Part shown: positions 1 to 10,826 of the stretch, in pieces
Layout: every line of letters begins with the position of its first letter
Position numbering within the stretch: the stretch's first letter is position 1
NCBI RefSeq assembly: GCF_001640805.2
Contig: NC_066850.1
Span: 12,979,373-13,043,372, forward strand
DNA from: Lates calcarifer
Taxonomy: Eukaryota > Chordata > Actinopteri > Centropomidae
DNA length: 64,000 bases
Reading direction: 5' to 3'
Position numbers and translations under genes: made by a program
Notes under the pieces: model-generated
What the model saw: the letters and a program-made list of their open reading frames with translations, nothing else
What the model was told of the DNA's origin: nothing
Databases searched by the model: none

Positions 1-786
1 GTTGTGTACGGAGGTTGATAAGGCAAGAAGGAGCTCTTTATTGGAACAAGATGACACACATGATAACAACAAGGAGTGTGGGGGTGTGTGTGTGGCTTTG
101 ATAACTTAGACTCTGTCACCTTCACTAAAGCTGACATGAACAGAGATAAAACACCACACACACAAACACCTAGTCTGATCCTGATCCCAATCCAAACACA
201 GTTTTAACAGTGTGATACACCTAAACCAAACTGTTTTCACAGATAACAACCACTGAGGAAGAAAACGATGGGTTGAGCGATAATAATTTCATTAAAAGAA
301 ATCTGTTATCAACAGCTATGTGGGTTGAGGTGAAAAATTTCTGGCATTACAGACACAGGTTTAGAGGTTTTATGATAACATGGACTGTTTTCCTCAACCA
401 CGACCGCCATCAAGACACTGAACACATCCAGGTTCCTGAATGGGCCACTCTTGCTTTTTATTGCCTGAGCTTTAAAAACCCTAAAACAGGATTTCCTACA
501 TCTAACTAAAATTACCGCCCTATGGTTGTATGCCTCTGCCAAGCAGTCCAGTTGCAGTTATTTAGCATTAGCCTATGATTTCTTGAATTGTGGCCAAAAA
601 CATGTTTTGGTCCGTAAAAGTGACCTTTGACCACTAGAATCTTATCAGTTAATCTCTTGAGTCCAACTTAAAATTTGTGCCATCTTTGTTGGGATTCCCT
701 CCAGGCATTCCTGAAGGCTAAAAATGTGTTTAGTGATGTAACAGTGACCATAGCCTCTGACTACTGCTCCAACTGTGTAGTCCCAC

Positions 787-1196
787 TCACTGAACTGAAA
801 CATGACCGAACGGTGTAAATTACCCATGATCCTTGACTCCTGGAGCAGGAAGTGCTGTCACTGTAACAAACAAACCAAACTCTGTATATAATTCTTGATA
901 TTTTCAAAGTTTCCTGGCTGGATATCAGAGATGAACGCTGGTTTTTAATGACTTCAGATTCTTTTTAACTGATCTACAGTTCAGCATTACTCTTGAACTT
1001 TCTGGACCTGATTCCAACAGTTTAAGCTGCTGACTGTCACTCAGTTAGAGGGAGATCGTAGCTGCTCACTAAAGTTGCACAGAACAACAACAGGTGTTCA
1101 GGGAGCAGAGTGGGAATGACAGAGGCTCCATTCTCCTTATTTTAAGTCAGCCCGTCATCACAATAACTCTGAAGCTGTTATTTTAAGGTAAAATAC
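787..1196 (+). repeat. dispersed repeat R1, copy 1
   Basis: About 410 bp that closely match 62073-62488 in the same orientation, for example the shared block tttcctggctggatatcaga. I could not define terminal repeats or a target duplication. It is probably a multi-copy, non-autonomous element. Confidence 0.85.
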
Positions 1197-1663
1197 ATGT
1201 TGTTTTAATTACTAAACAGAATTTGAGACATTCTGGAACTTGCAGATGCAGACTGCAAATTTCCTATAACATTATAAGAGAAGTGAGAGTCTTATCTTTT
1301 GTAACAACACTGCAAATGAAATGAAAACTTTTATGGAATTGAGTTTTGGCTAAATTATTTGGACTGAGGCACCTGTCACACCACAAATTGTCAGAATGAA
1401 ACTCCTTCATGTGTCGTTGCGCTTGGTTTGTATGGTTTGTTATATGTTATATTTTTCACCAAGCACCTGATTAGAGCGTAAAAATGCTCTGGGAATGAGT
1501 TTAAATTTGTGAGTCTTTTTTTGCAGAAGGAACGTATGAAGAGAAACTACTGAGGAAAATATTTTCCCAAGACTTTTTCATGCAGCTGAGGACTGAAACT
1601 AATGTTCTTATTAGGTGCTGTTGCGTAATGTTCAGCACATTGTATATGGACCTATGTGTATCT

Positions 1664-1694
1664 CACACACACACACACACACACACAGAGAGAG
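1664..1694. repeat. (CA)n/(GA)n microsatellite
   Basis: Run of CA repeats followed by four AG units. Confidence 0.95.
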
Positions 1695-2892
1695 TATACT
1701 CTGTGTGCTCTGCTGCTGGATCAGCAGTGTTTTTATATAGCATCTGGTTCTCAGTGTGATCCAGGTCACTGACAGTTTCTGCATGGAAATCAGGACACAG
1801 TGTATCTGTATTGTGTCTGTATGTGTGTGGAGGGGGGGATTAATGCATATTTCCATAACTGTATTCAGAATAAAAACTGCATTTAACCCACTTTCACCTT
1901 ACATTATATGACATCATTTTTACAATAACTGAATATCTATTTTTTTCCAAATTTTGTGGATAAAATGTGTCTCAGTGCTGGAAAGTAAACCTTTAACTGA
2001 CCAGTTTTTGGTGCTCTGTTGTTTCTGTGATGAACATGAACCATCAGAGAGCCAGTAAGCAGCTAATTATGGCTAAATGATAATTAATGCAGCACAGTCC
2101 ATCATTAAAACCACTAACATGTGTTTAAGTAGGTAAAATCAATAAATTCATGACTGTACTGCTTCAAAAATAAGTAAAAATTTTACTTTTCAATTATTAT
2201 TGACTTGTTTACAGAAAACATTGGGAGTGACCCCCTTTACTTTTTGCTTTCACTCTGATCCATGTTTCATCACTTTGTACAACTGCCAGCAATGCCCTGA
2301 AGCCACTATAGATCAATTTATTTAATTCTTCTTTGAACTTGTCCCAAAGTAAACTGTAGCGGAAGGAAAAACAAACTTTTTACACTTTGACATAAAAATG
2401 TAGCTACTACCAACAACACTGATGCCAGATTCTTATTATTTCTTTTAGGGGTGGGGTTGTGAGACGCTGAATTTTATAGATATTCTATATAACTCTTTAT
2501 TTATTCTATATAAGTATCTTTTACATTTCTGGCAGTATGGAGGAAGCTGTGAACCAACTCATTACCTATGTATTTCTAAAACCTTGGCTACTGTCCTGGA
2601 TACCTGAAATCGATCAGTTAAACATTACAAATTGAACCTCTGTAAGACTTGAAATTGGCTCCAAAAACATTTCATTTTGTCCTTTTTTTTTTTACATTTG
2701 CAGCTTTACTCTACTTGAATTCGGGTCAGTTACACAGGATTTCTGGACTCTAACCGCTGACATGGTTTTACAGCTGAGAAAAAGTAGAAAAACTTTCTCT
2801 CAAACTGCCCCTGCAGCCAGATCCACTTATTTGCTGCCCATCTGTATGCTCACTATGTTCCAAACAGTCAGAGTTTAGCCAAAATATGGCTG

Positions 2893-2922
2893 CACACACA
2901 CACACACACATACACACACACA
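2893..2922. repeat. (CA)n microsatellite
   Basis: CA run with one TA interruption, about 130 bp past the exon D donor in the direction of transcription. Confidence 0.95.
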
Positions 2923-3055
2923 GCCTCTGTCTGAGCCTGACCATATTGTGCTGGGGACAAATCATTTTAAAGCCAAAACCCAACTGTCCCAATTGTCCCT
3001 CAGATACATAAACCTCTGTGTACTCAGCTGGACCTGCAGGACGACATGAACTTAC

Positions 3056-3121
3056 GTTGAGACCTTTCTGGAACAGCGGCTGTCCCATCACGTTAGCCAG
3101 CATCCGGATCAGCGCTGCCCC
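3056..3121 (-). CDS. trhde: trhde exon D (internal): GAALIRML segment
   Basis: This short 66-bp exon is 22 codons, from GAALIRML through ANVMGQPLFQKGLN. It follows the catalytic Tyr and begins the alpha-helical part after the thermolysin-like domain. GAALIRML matches the KGA.(L/V)(L/I)RML signature shared by M1 enzymes, and FQKGLN matches the FQRGLQ of mammalian TRHDE as I recall it. The acceptor is gccatctgtag and the donor gtaagt, both phase 0. The next exon expected (YLTIHKYGNA-like) was not found between 1 and 3055, so it must lie beyond the window. Exons B, C and D are all 0-0 symmetric. Confidence 0.92.
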
Positions 3122-4428
3122 CTACAGATGGCACAGGGAAACACACTTTTGAATGCAACAGCAGGTGAAAACTCTCTCATCTTTACCATTATACAAATTG
3201 ATTCATTGATTTAGAATAGCTGTGGTCTGTGGACAAAGTAGATCAGTGCCGCGCTTTCGAGCAAGTTAAAGTTTGACATGACTTCCCACTTTTCAATTCC
3301 AAATAACCCTGCTCCGTCTGATTACAAAACTTCTCCACAAAAGAGATGTGGTATGGTTTGCAGACAGGAGTTGATGGTATAAATATATGCCTTGAATAAA
3401 CTGATACTGAGGTTAGTGACCAAGTGCGTTGTGCTAGCTAACTCAGCTGGTCACTGTGGCTGATTAGACCCAGGTTTTTTGATAGAAAAGCTACCTTGAC
3501 CCTCTGAGATCCACATAGACACATTTCCGTTTTTGCATACCTTTGTGTTTTGCCTTATAAAGTTTTTTGTCATTTTTGACAGTATCATTTAGTTTTACTC
3601 ATCCCAGAATCAGCACAACCTCAGCGAATAATATCTGTCACCCAATAAGGACTCCTATACACTACAATAGAGGATATTTGGTTTTCTGTAAAACAGCCCT
3701 GTGAACCATGATATTGTTGCACACACTTCTTTGGATTGTGCTAGAAGTGGTTTGAAGCTTCTAGCTTCTTTCATCTATTTGGGCATTATCCATGGGGTTT
3801 TTCTTTTTTGCCAGAAATTTGCCATGTTTTCCTGTCTGTATATCCATAAATATGATAAGCATCATGGTAGTTCCTGTCTCAAACAGGAATGACGCTTTAA
3901 AGACAAGGTGGTATTTGGAAATGTATACCCTCCCTTCAGAGGGTTAACTGATAAAGAATGTTTGATTCTGCTGGTAAATTCCCTTATTGTGAGTCATTTT
4001 CTCTCATTTGATCTAATTGTGGTTTGAAGGTTTGGGAAAAAACACCTCTTATAACAAGTTAGTCAGAGTTGTGTTAGACTAAAACTCAACAGCACACGAG
4101 AGCAATTCCACCATCTCGAGTTGCTACCATTGAGGAATAACTACATCTCAGCGTGATTCATAATACTTTTGTAGGGTTTAATACCAACGTATTTGGTTGT
4201 AGATTTGGAGGCTCAAGAAACTGGAATCAGTTACCATGTATATAAAACATTTCTCAACCCCTTTGTCTTGAGTAATTCTGTCGTTGATAATACATACTGT
4301 ATTTATTGCATTGTGTTTGGCCTCAAGCAGTCGCCATGTCACCATGTTCCCAGCACCTTATTTTATTACAATCGATGAATTCATTATGGGGACAACTTAA
4401 TTTTGCTGTGGTTTCGCCTGGCTCTTAC
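3122..4428 (-). other. trhde intron between exons C and D
   Basis: A 1,307-bp phase 0 intron with consensus ends (gtaaga ... ctgtag on the minus strand). I see no gene or clear repeat in it. Confidence 0.88.
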
Positions 4429-4566
4429 CTTTTTGTAGGCGATCCAGTCGAAGACTCGGTCGATGTCCGTTGCTTGTTCTACCTCCTGGGAGATTGGGTG
4501 GGAGGAGCTTAGGCCATCCAACAGCATCACCTCATGGAGGACGTCTGTCAGAAAGCGTTGCTTCTC
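4429..4566 (-). CDS. trhde: trhde exon C (internal): catalytic tyrosine segment
   Basis: This 138-bp exon is 46 codons, from EKQRFLTDVLHEVMLLDGLS to DIDRVFDWIAYKK. The LLDGLSSSHPIS stretch corresponds to the conserved DALASSHPLS region of M1 peptidases. The Tyr of WIAYKK aligns with the transition-state-stabilising Tyr of aminopeptidase N; that role is inferred from the family. The acceptor is tgtgttttcag and the donor gtaaga, both phase 0. The protein joins cleanly: WNM-EKQRF upstream and IAYKK-GAALIRML downstream. The EKQRFLTDVLHEVMLLDGL segment is very close to mammalian TRHDE and is the strongest evidence for trhde over other family members. No frameshift or stop is present. Confidence 0.94.
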
Positions 4567-5284
4567 CTGAAAACACAAATGTTTGTTTTTGTCAGTTATG
4601 GCGACGCTGTATAGATGTTTATTCTCTGGAGGCTGACCGTGACCCGTTAACAGTTACATGTGCAACCAACCCTTAAGTCCAATTCAGACTAAACAAATTC
4701 AGCCCAATTGCAATACAATGTTGTTGTGGCCATCGGGAATAACAAACAAGACAATTGAAGAGCAGTGATGTGCCATCTGGGACAGTCCATGACACCCTGA
4801 CAAAAAGTCTATCATGACAAAATTTTTACTTTTTTCCCCTTGACCCTCCTGCCTGACTACAACCAAGGATGTGAACAATGATTGGTCAGGGTCGAATGTA
4901 TGGTTGTCCCAGTCTCCCAACCAAGACATGACAGGAATTTACTGCACTTTGATTGGCTAATCTGACATGGTGACAGACTGGGAGTAGGATCCCAGGTTTA
5001 ACCAATCTTGAACCAGATTCTAACCATAAAGCCATGTCTACCTACACAGTAATATCTGGAATCTGAAGTCTCCACAACATTGGTATGTGATCTGGTGATT
5101 GTTTCCACATTGTGATCTGGGAGTTTTGGACTTTAGAGATTGTTTTCCTCCTGCTCAGTTTTCAACAGATTCCAGTGAAGTAATTAAGTTTGGTTTAATT
5201 CTCATTTAGATGAACAGACAGTTGGTTCAGTAAGTAAAGGTTTGGTTGTGTAATTACACTGGTTAATCTTTAATTATTGTAATT

Positions 5285-5515
5285 CTTTGTTGTCATTTTC
5301 TCTCATTGTTTTCTCATCATCATTCCTCTTCTTTCAACTCTTTATTCTTTCTTTTGATAATTCACCACTCTCCTTTATCTCCTTATTTCCTTCCTCCATT
5401 GTTTGCCTTACTGCATCTATTTCATGTCTCTGTCTTTGTTTTCCATCTTTCTTCCTCTCGTTTTCTCAAATTACTCCTGCTCTTTCTTCTTCTCTCATCT
5501 TCTGCTCTTCTGGTT
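5285..5515 (+). repeat. pyrimidine-rich tract
   Basis: About 230 bp dominated by C and T on the plus strand, so purine-rich in the trhde pre-mRNA. Overlapping Ser/Leu/Phe-rich open frames here are a composition artefact. Confidence 0.75.
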
Positions 5516-5579
5516 TTGGAGTTTTAATAGACATCTGCAAACATGTTGAGCTTTAACGAGTTCTGTCTAAATTACCCCA

Positions 5580-5996
5580 GGGATCAGGCTAAATCCGGAG
5601 TAGTGTGGCTCTGTCTAATTCATGGATTACAGTGTTTACTATGGAGATTTGGTTTTAATGAACCTCCATCTTGTTAAGCAATGGAATTGGTGGCTTATTA
5701 AGTTTTAGTCGTTAATGAACTGAATGAACAGGAACCTTCTTTTAAAATTAACAGTATCTGCTGGGATCCGGCTAATTCTTGGCCCAATGTGGCTCTGTGT
5801 AATACATGGATTAAAGTTGTTTATTAAGTAGATGTAGTTTTAATGAATCTACATCTAGTTAAGCAAAAGTTTCTCAAGATATTAAGCTTTTAGTGGACGT
5901 CAGAATCAACAAGGTTTTGATTTTACAGCTCCTGCTGGGACCAGACTATTTCTTGGTGGAGGTGGCTTGGTGGCAGTGTCTAATACCATCTAATAT
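5580..5996 (+). repeat. diverged tandem repeat, about 180-bp unit
   Basis: Three successive units begin with gggatcagg (5580), gggatccgg (5763) and gggaccag (5937). The first two share tgtggctctgt, catggatta and gttttaatgaa blocks and a conserved order. The third is partial. Confidence 0.8.
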
Positions 5997-6302
5997 CTGG
6001 TGTCAGAGTGATTGTGATTGTGAGTTTTAATCCCAGCGGGTATAAATGAGCTCAACTATGTGTTTGTTTATACATGAGTTAGACTGATCCCTCTTCAAAG
6101 GATTTGTCTAACTCCTTGGGAAAGACAACTGTTTTCATCTCATATAAACACACACATATAAACAGACAGAATCAGGGGACTCCACCACAAATTATACAAT
6201 TAGTTAATTAGTTAAATGGCACATTTGGATGAAACCGAAATTAGAGAAAAAATCTGACTAAATGAGACATCAGCTCTAATTAACAAAGACTTTAAATCAC
6301 CT

Positions 6303-6344
6303 GGAGAGAGAGAGAGAGGGAGGAAGAGGAGGGAGGAGGGGAGT
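6303..6344 (+). repeat. polypurine tract
   Basis: Run of G and A (GA repeats followed by ggagg blocks) with almost no pyrimidines. Confidence 0.85.
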
Positions 6345-7279
6345 CCATCTGGCCCATATGGTCATTATGAACCAGATGGACCCACATGTGGAAGGTTGGC
6401 TAATAGGCCAGTGTACACACAAACACTCACAGATGGAGGGACAGGACTATGTTCAGAAGCAGCTACTGAACCCATCTTCTCCCTTCATCCTGCTTCACCT
6501 CCACTCCTACTTTCCTCATCTTTCTTCCCCGTCTCCTTCCTTGCCTCCTTCCATCTTGATGCTCATTTCAGTGTCATTTAAACTTGGCATGTTTAAGGCC
6601 GTTGACAGCTCCCTCTGTGTATCACTGCTGAATACTAATTCTCCTTCCTGTCCGGCTGGTATGTGTCTGCTCAGGTCCACCAATATTTTTCTAGATACAT
6701 ATAAAACTGACTTTAAGACTCTTTAAGACCTTCACAACTCCACACAGAATGTAATTTAATACCTTCACAATTATACCAGCCAGAGTATGCATAATTTATT
6801 ATTATATAACATTTTTCAGTGCTTCCAGGCAGTATGGAATGATCTTACTGATTTAATTAAATTAATATGATATAAATTAAATATATGATATAATTAATTC
6901 ATTAACTGGACCTGAATGAGCATCAGAAAATGAATGGATTAACCAATGAAATGTGATTCATTCTTTTAAGTTCAAGGTGAGAAAACAATATTTAAGTCTC
7001 TTATAAACTGAATTTGAGGCTTTTGAACATTTTTCTATTGCTTTTTCATCCTTGAGGAAACTGAATTCAATGATTTTTAAGAGTTTTCAAGACCTGCAGA
7101 TGCCCTGGTACTGTGACACAGCAAAAACTGGGATGACCTGGACCGAAGGTGAAAAGTGCTGCACATCTGTGGGAAAATCTGTAATAGTGTTAGACCAAAC
7201 TTTATGAACAATATTTCCACTGCAGAAAGAACATCATGAGTGTGTTTTTCTGCTAGAAGAAATCTAAATTAAATGTAGT

Positions 7280-7304
7280 AAAATAAATAAATAAATAAAT
7301 AAAT
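7280..7304. repeat. (AAAT)n microsatellite
   Basis: Six AAAT units. Confidence 0.9.
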
Positions 7305-9540
7305 TCCATGATTTCTTTAATTTAAGAAACACTCAGAACATCTGGAAAACCCATTACTCTAAATAACTGCAAACACACTTGGAAAAGGGGAGGGTAACTA
7401 TTACAGCCTCTTTTCTTGTTGGTGTCCATACCTAAGAGAGGATAAGATGAAAATCGATCGTCCTCTGCTCTCTTTAATATGAATATTTCATATTTTCAAT
7501 TGGAAGTCTGTTGGTTTTACATCAGTCATCTGCAGGTGGACGTTTACTTCTGACCTGCCTCCCTCTTTAAATTCAGTACCGATAAACAGGCTCTGCCTCT
7601 TCCACTATGTTGAAGACAACCCCAGAACATCCAAGTGAAAAAATGCAGGAAGTGGTTGGACGCTACTTTTTAATGGACATGGGACGATTAACCACACAAA
7701 CATTTGCCAAACCCACCAGTCATTCCACATCCTTCAAGTCCTCTCTTGTGTGAAATACTGCCTGAAAACATAAAGCATGAATCTCACCTCTGTTTTGCTT
7801 GTCGAAAATTCAATACATATAAACAGACTTTATGCCACATTCACACTACATGATGTCCAGAGTTCTCAGGTTGCTGGACTGTTGACTTGTAATTAGGAAC
7901 CTTGAAATCATCATGGTTTACCAACTAGATGACTGATCAGTGACAGAGAGGCACAAATTACAAGACTTTTCAAACTCCAAAGAGTATGCCTGGTCGCATG
8001 AGAAGGGACACAGGAAATGATGTGATACCATGCATGAGACAGGATTTCTTTTCTTAAAAAATGAATGTCCACAAGAAATGAGCGATCCAAGATGTTTGTG
8101 CTGGTTTGCATCTAAAAAACAAGGGGAAAAAAAGAAAGGAACTGGGTCCAAATAGACCACTGAACTTTTCTTGTAGCCCTTTTTGTTGGTGTTGTACAGT
8201 TCCTCCCCCAGGTTTCCCCTCATCCTGTATCCTGTGCTCTCATTGGCTGTAGCTCGTCACTGAACTCATTGCGATACACATGTGGGTCACAACACCTTTC
8301 ACAATACTGGATTTGGGCTCGCTAACAGGTCCAGCTTTGCCATTGATGCGGGGTGTTTATCTGCGATCACAAAAAAAAACTGTTGATAAGAAAATCAGGG
8401 CTAAAACTGTGTAGTTTGAGATTCTTTACATGGGTTTAATCTAAAGGTATATATAGAAAAACAAATTGGTGATTAAAATTAAAATCAAATTACACCTGAT
8501 GGGTCACATTTTCATATGTAGTTACTGTTTTTAAAGTCACATAAATTGAATACAGGGGAGGACAGTAAATTAATAAGAGAGAAGAGAGGCAGGTTATTAC
8601 TACACTTTCGGTCTAATTCTTCTAAACACATAAATTAGCTGGGTGGAACCTACATTAACTTTTAAGCACTGATGATTAAGGGAAAGATCATGTTGGACCA
8701 CAATCAAGAGACAAGAAGATGCAAACCGCTGCTTCTGTCAAAGGTTCTTTTTTAGCTCTAATTAATGCACCTTTTCACATTTTAACATCATATTCTGCCT
8801 TTAATGTGTTATAAACACTGCATGTTTCACATTCATTTTTATTTTTATTAAACTGATGCGATTGTGCTTCATCTCTTAAATCTAAACTTTAAATCACACA
8901 TTAGCTCTAAACTGACTTGAAACACCAGCACTGCTCAGTTAAAGTATAATATAATATAATCTGATTTGAGTTGTAATACAGAAGCACTCTACTAGTTATT
9001 TCCTTCCTCGTCATATTTTATTTGTTTCATTTCTTTCTGCTGTGTTTTGTTGTTCCCCCTGCAGCGCTGTGACTCACTGCTGATGGAAACGGCTTTTTAA
9101 ATAAAAAACCTGTAGTATAAATAAATTGCTTTATCAGGAACAGACCGCTTTATCATCATTGTGCTTGTTATTGGAGAAACGCTTTGTTTCTATTAAAGCG
9201 TCCAGCCGTGCAGAACCACGGTAACAGGGATTTAAAAATGCCACGTCGCTCAGTATAACAGACTGTGTGTGCGTGCCGTAGATAAGCTGTCGTGGTGTAA
9301 ACACGTTCTCCGTCACAACGTACTTCAGCAGAAACAAAGCAGGAAAAAGTGAGTGTGTGCTGTAATTTAAAGTTCTGCGGCATTCACTGTTTCTCAGAGA
9401 AGTTTTCGCTGAGTTTCCGGAGGGAGAATCTGAGGAATCTGAGGTCTGGGAGTGTTTGAGCAAATCTGAGGAAGAATTCGTTTCTAATTTTATTGTGTTT
9501 TGAGCTGACTCACTCTCTGCATATAATAAAAACAGGATTC

Positions 9541-9560
9541 TATTTATTTATTTATTTATT
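9541..9560. repeat. (TTTA)n microsatellite
   Basis: Five TTTA-type units. Confidence 0.85.
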
Positions 9561-10712
9561 ACCTGGGCTGAATATTATCTGCTGAACTGCAGGAAAACTG
9601 TTTTAGAAAAAGGAGGAATCAGATATTGATCCGTTGTGACTGGAGGGCGGTGGAAGAGCTCAGGAGGAGACCTCTCAGTCAGGACTTACTCCTCCTCAAA
9701 ACACAATTTTAACTTTCTTCTTATAAACACACCATACATACAAATACTGTAATAAGTTATGTAAAGCTTTATACAATAAAGAGGAACAAGGAGGGCTGGT
9801 AGAAACAGATCTGTGGCTGGGAATGGGGACTTTCAAAATAAAGTTCCAAACACAATGGACACCTGAAATAACCTCTACTCCACTTGTGCTAAAAAGATAA
9901 GATATATTTTGCATCTCCCTGTGGTGGTATCTAACAATGCAGACAGTTTAAGTTTTATCAGCCACCAGCCCAACACAATGGAGCTGAATGGTGTCTTCTT
10001 TGTGCGTCAACAAAAACGGCCCCAGTTCCTCTGTTTAATCCTCAGACCTCTCTGTCAACAGTTTCCGCTGGGAATTATTTTCTGCCAAAGTACAAACCAA
10101 CACCAATGAAAACTGGCCGCAGAGAGACGTCCTCTACTTCTGAGCTGAAGGAAAAAAATATAAACTACTGTGCTGTATTTACTGTCTGGAGGTTTTTAAA
10201 CTAAATAATCAAATTCATATCTGACTGCCTGAAGCCGTGACCGGAAATTCTCACCTGAAACCATCAGAGAGCAGAGAAATTAAATTCCAAGAGTGAACAG
10301 ATGGAGCTACAGGATTTTCTGAATCCTGGACTAAAAGATTTATTTTCTGTTTGTCTTTAATAAAAGCTCTTATTACCAAATAATCTGAGAGAAATTCTGC
10401 AGGAACAAAACATCACACCACACAGGTATACGTTTCAAAATCACCTGTGGTTAAAAGCTCTGAAAAGCTCATATGTGGACCTTTAATCCTGGATTATCTT
10501 GTGTTATACTGTCCCGAAAGTTTTAAAAAGCATAAAGATATCATGGTTTGTCCCATTTTTTTCAGTTATTAAAAAGATAAAAGATTCAATATTTAATGAC
10601 TCACGTCTCTGACTTGAAGTGTAAGTATACAGTTGAAAGCCGACTAGGAAGATGAATGAGTATGAAGAAAACATAAATACCTGGTTCTAAATGAATTAAA
10701 CTTTTCACTCAC

Positions 10713-10826
10713 CATGTTCCACTTCGGGAAGAGGAAGTCAGTGCCGACGTACTCAAAGAAATGAGCAAAACCTTCTTTTAACCAGACGTCCTCCCACCAG
10801 ACCGGAGTCACCAGATCACCAAACCA
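10713..10826 (-). CDS. trhde: trhde exon B (internal): third zinc ligand
   Basis: This 114-bp exon is exactly 38 codons, from [20 protein letters not shown] to [11 protein letters not shown]. Joined to exon A it gives HEICHQ-WFGD, and the spacing HExxH-18 residues-E places the third zinc ligand at the Glu of WLKEGFA, as in all M1 (gluzincin) peptidases. The acceptor is ccgtcttgcag and the donor gtgagt; both introns are phase 0. The Met codon seen just upstream in frame is created by the acceptor (tgcag/tgg) and is not a start. Compared with the mammalian TRHDE sequence as I recall it, changes are conservative (for example FAHFFEY for FAHYFEF). The frame is intact, with no sign of pseudogenisation. 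Confidence 0.94.

Larger units (their letters stand above)
1..3055 (-). other. trhde intron downstream of exon D (partial)
   Basis: Intronic DNA running off the window edge. It contains one copy of a 410-bp dispersed repeat (787-1196) and two CA microsatellites. No exon-like frame with splice sites and trhde homology was found. Confidence 0.8.
4567..10712 (-). other. trhde intron between exons B and C
   Basis: A 6,146-bp phase 0 intron (gtgagt ... ttcag on the minus strand). It holds a pyrimidine-rich tract (about 5285-5515), a diverged tandem repeat (5580-5996), a purine tract (6303-6344) and short AAAT/TTTA repeats. No other gene is seen. Confidence 0.87.

Noticed and set aside
6358..6726. 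122-codon frame, plus strand
   Set aside because: Proline/serine-rich frame in pyrimidine-rich sequence; no motif or splice support.
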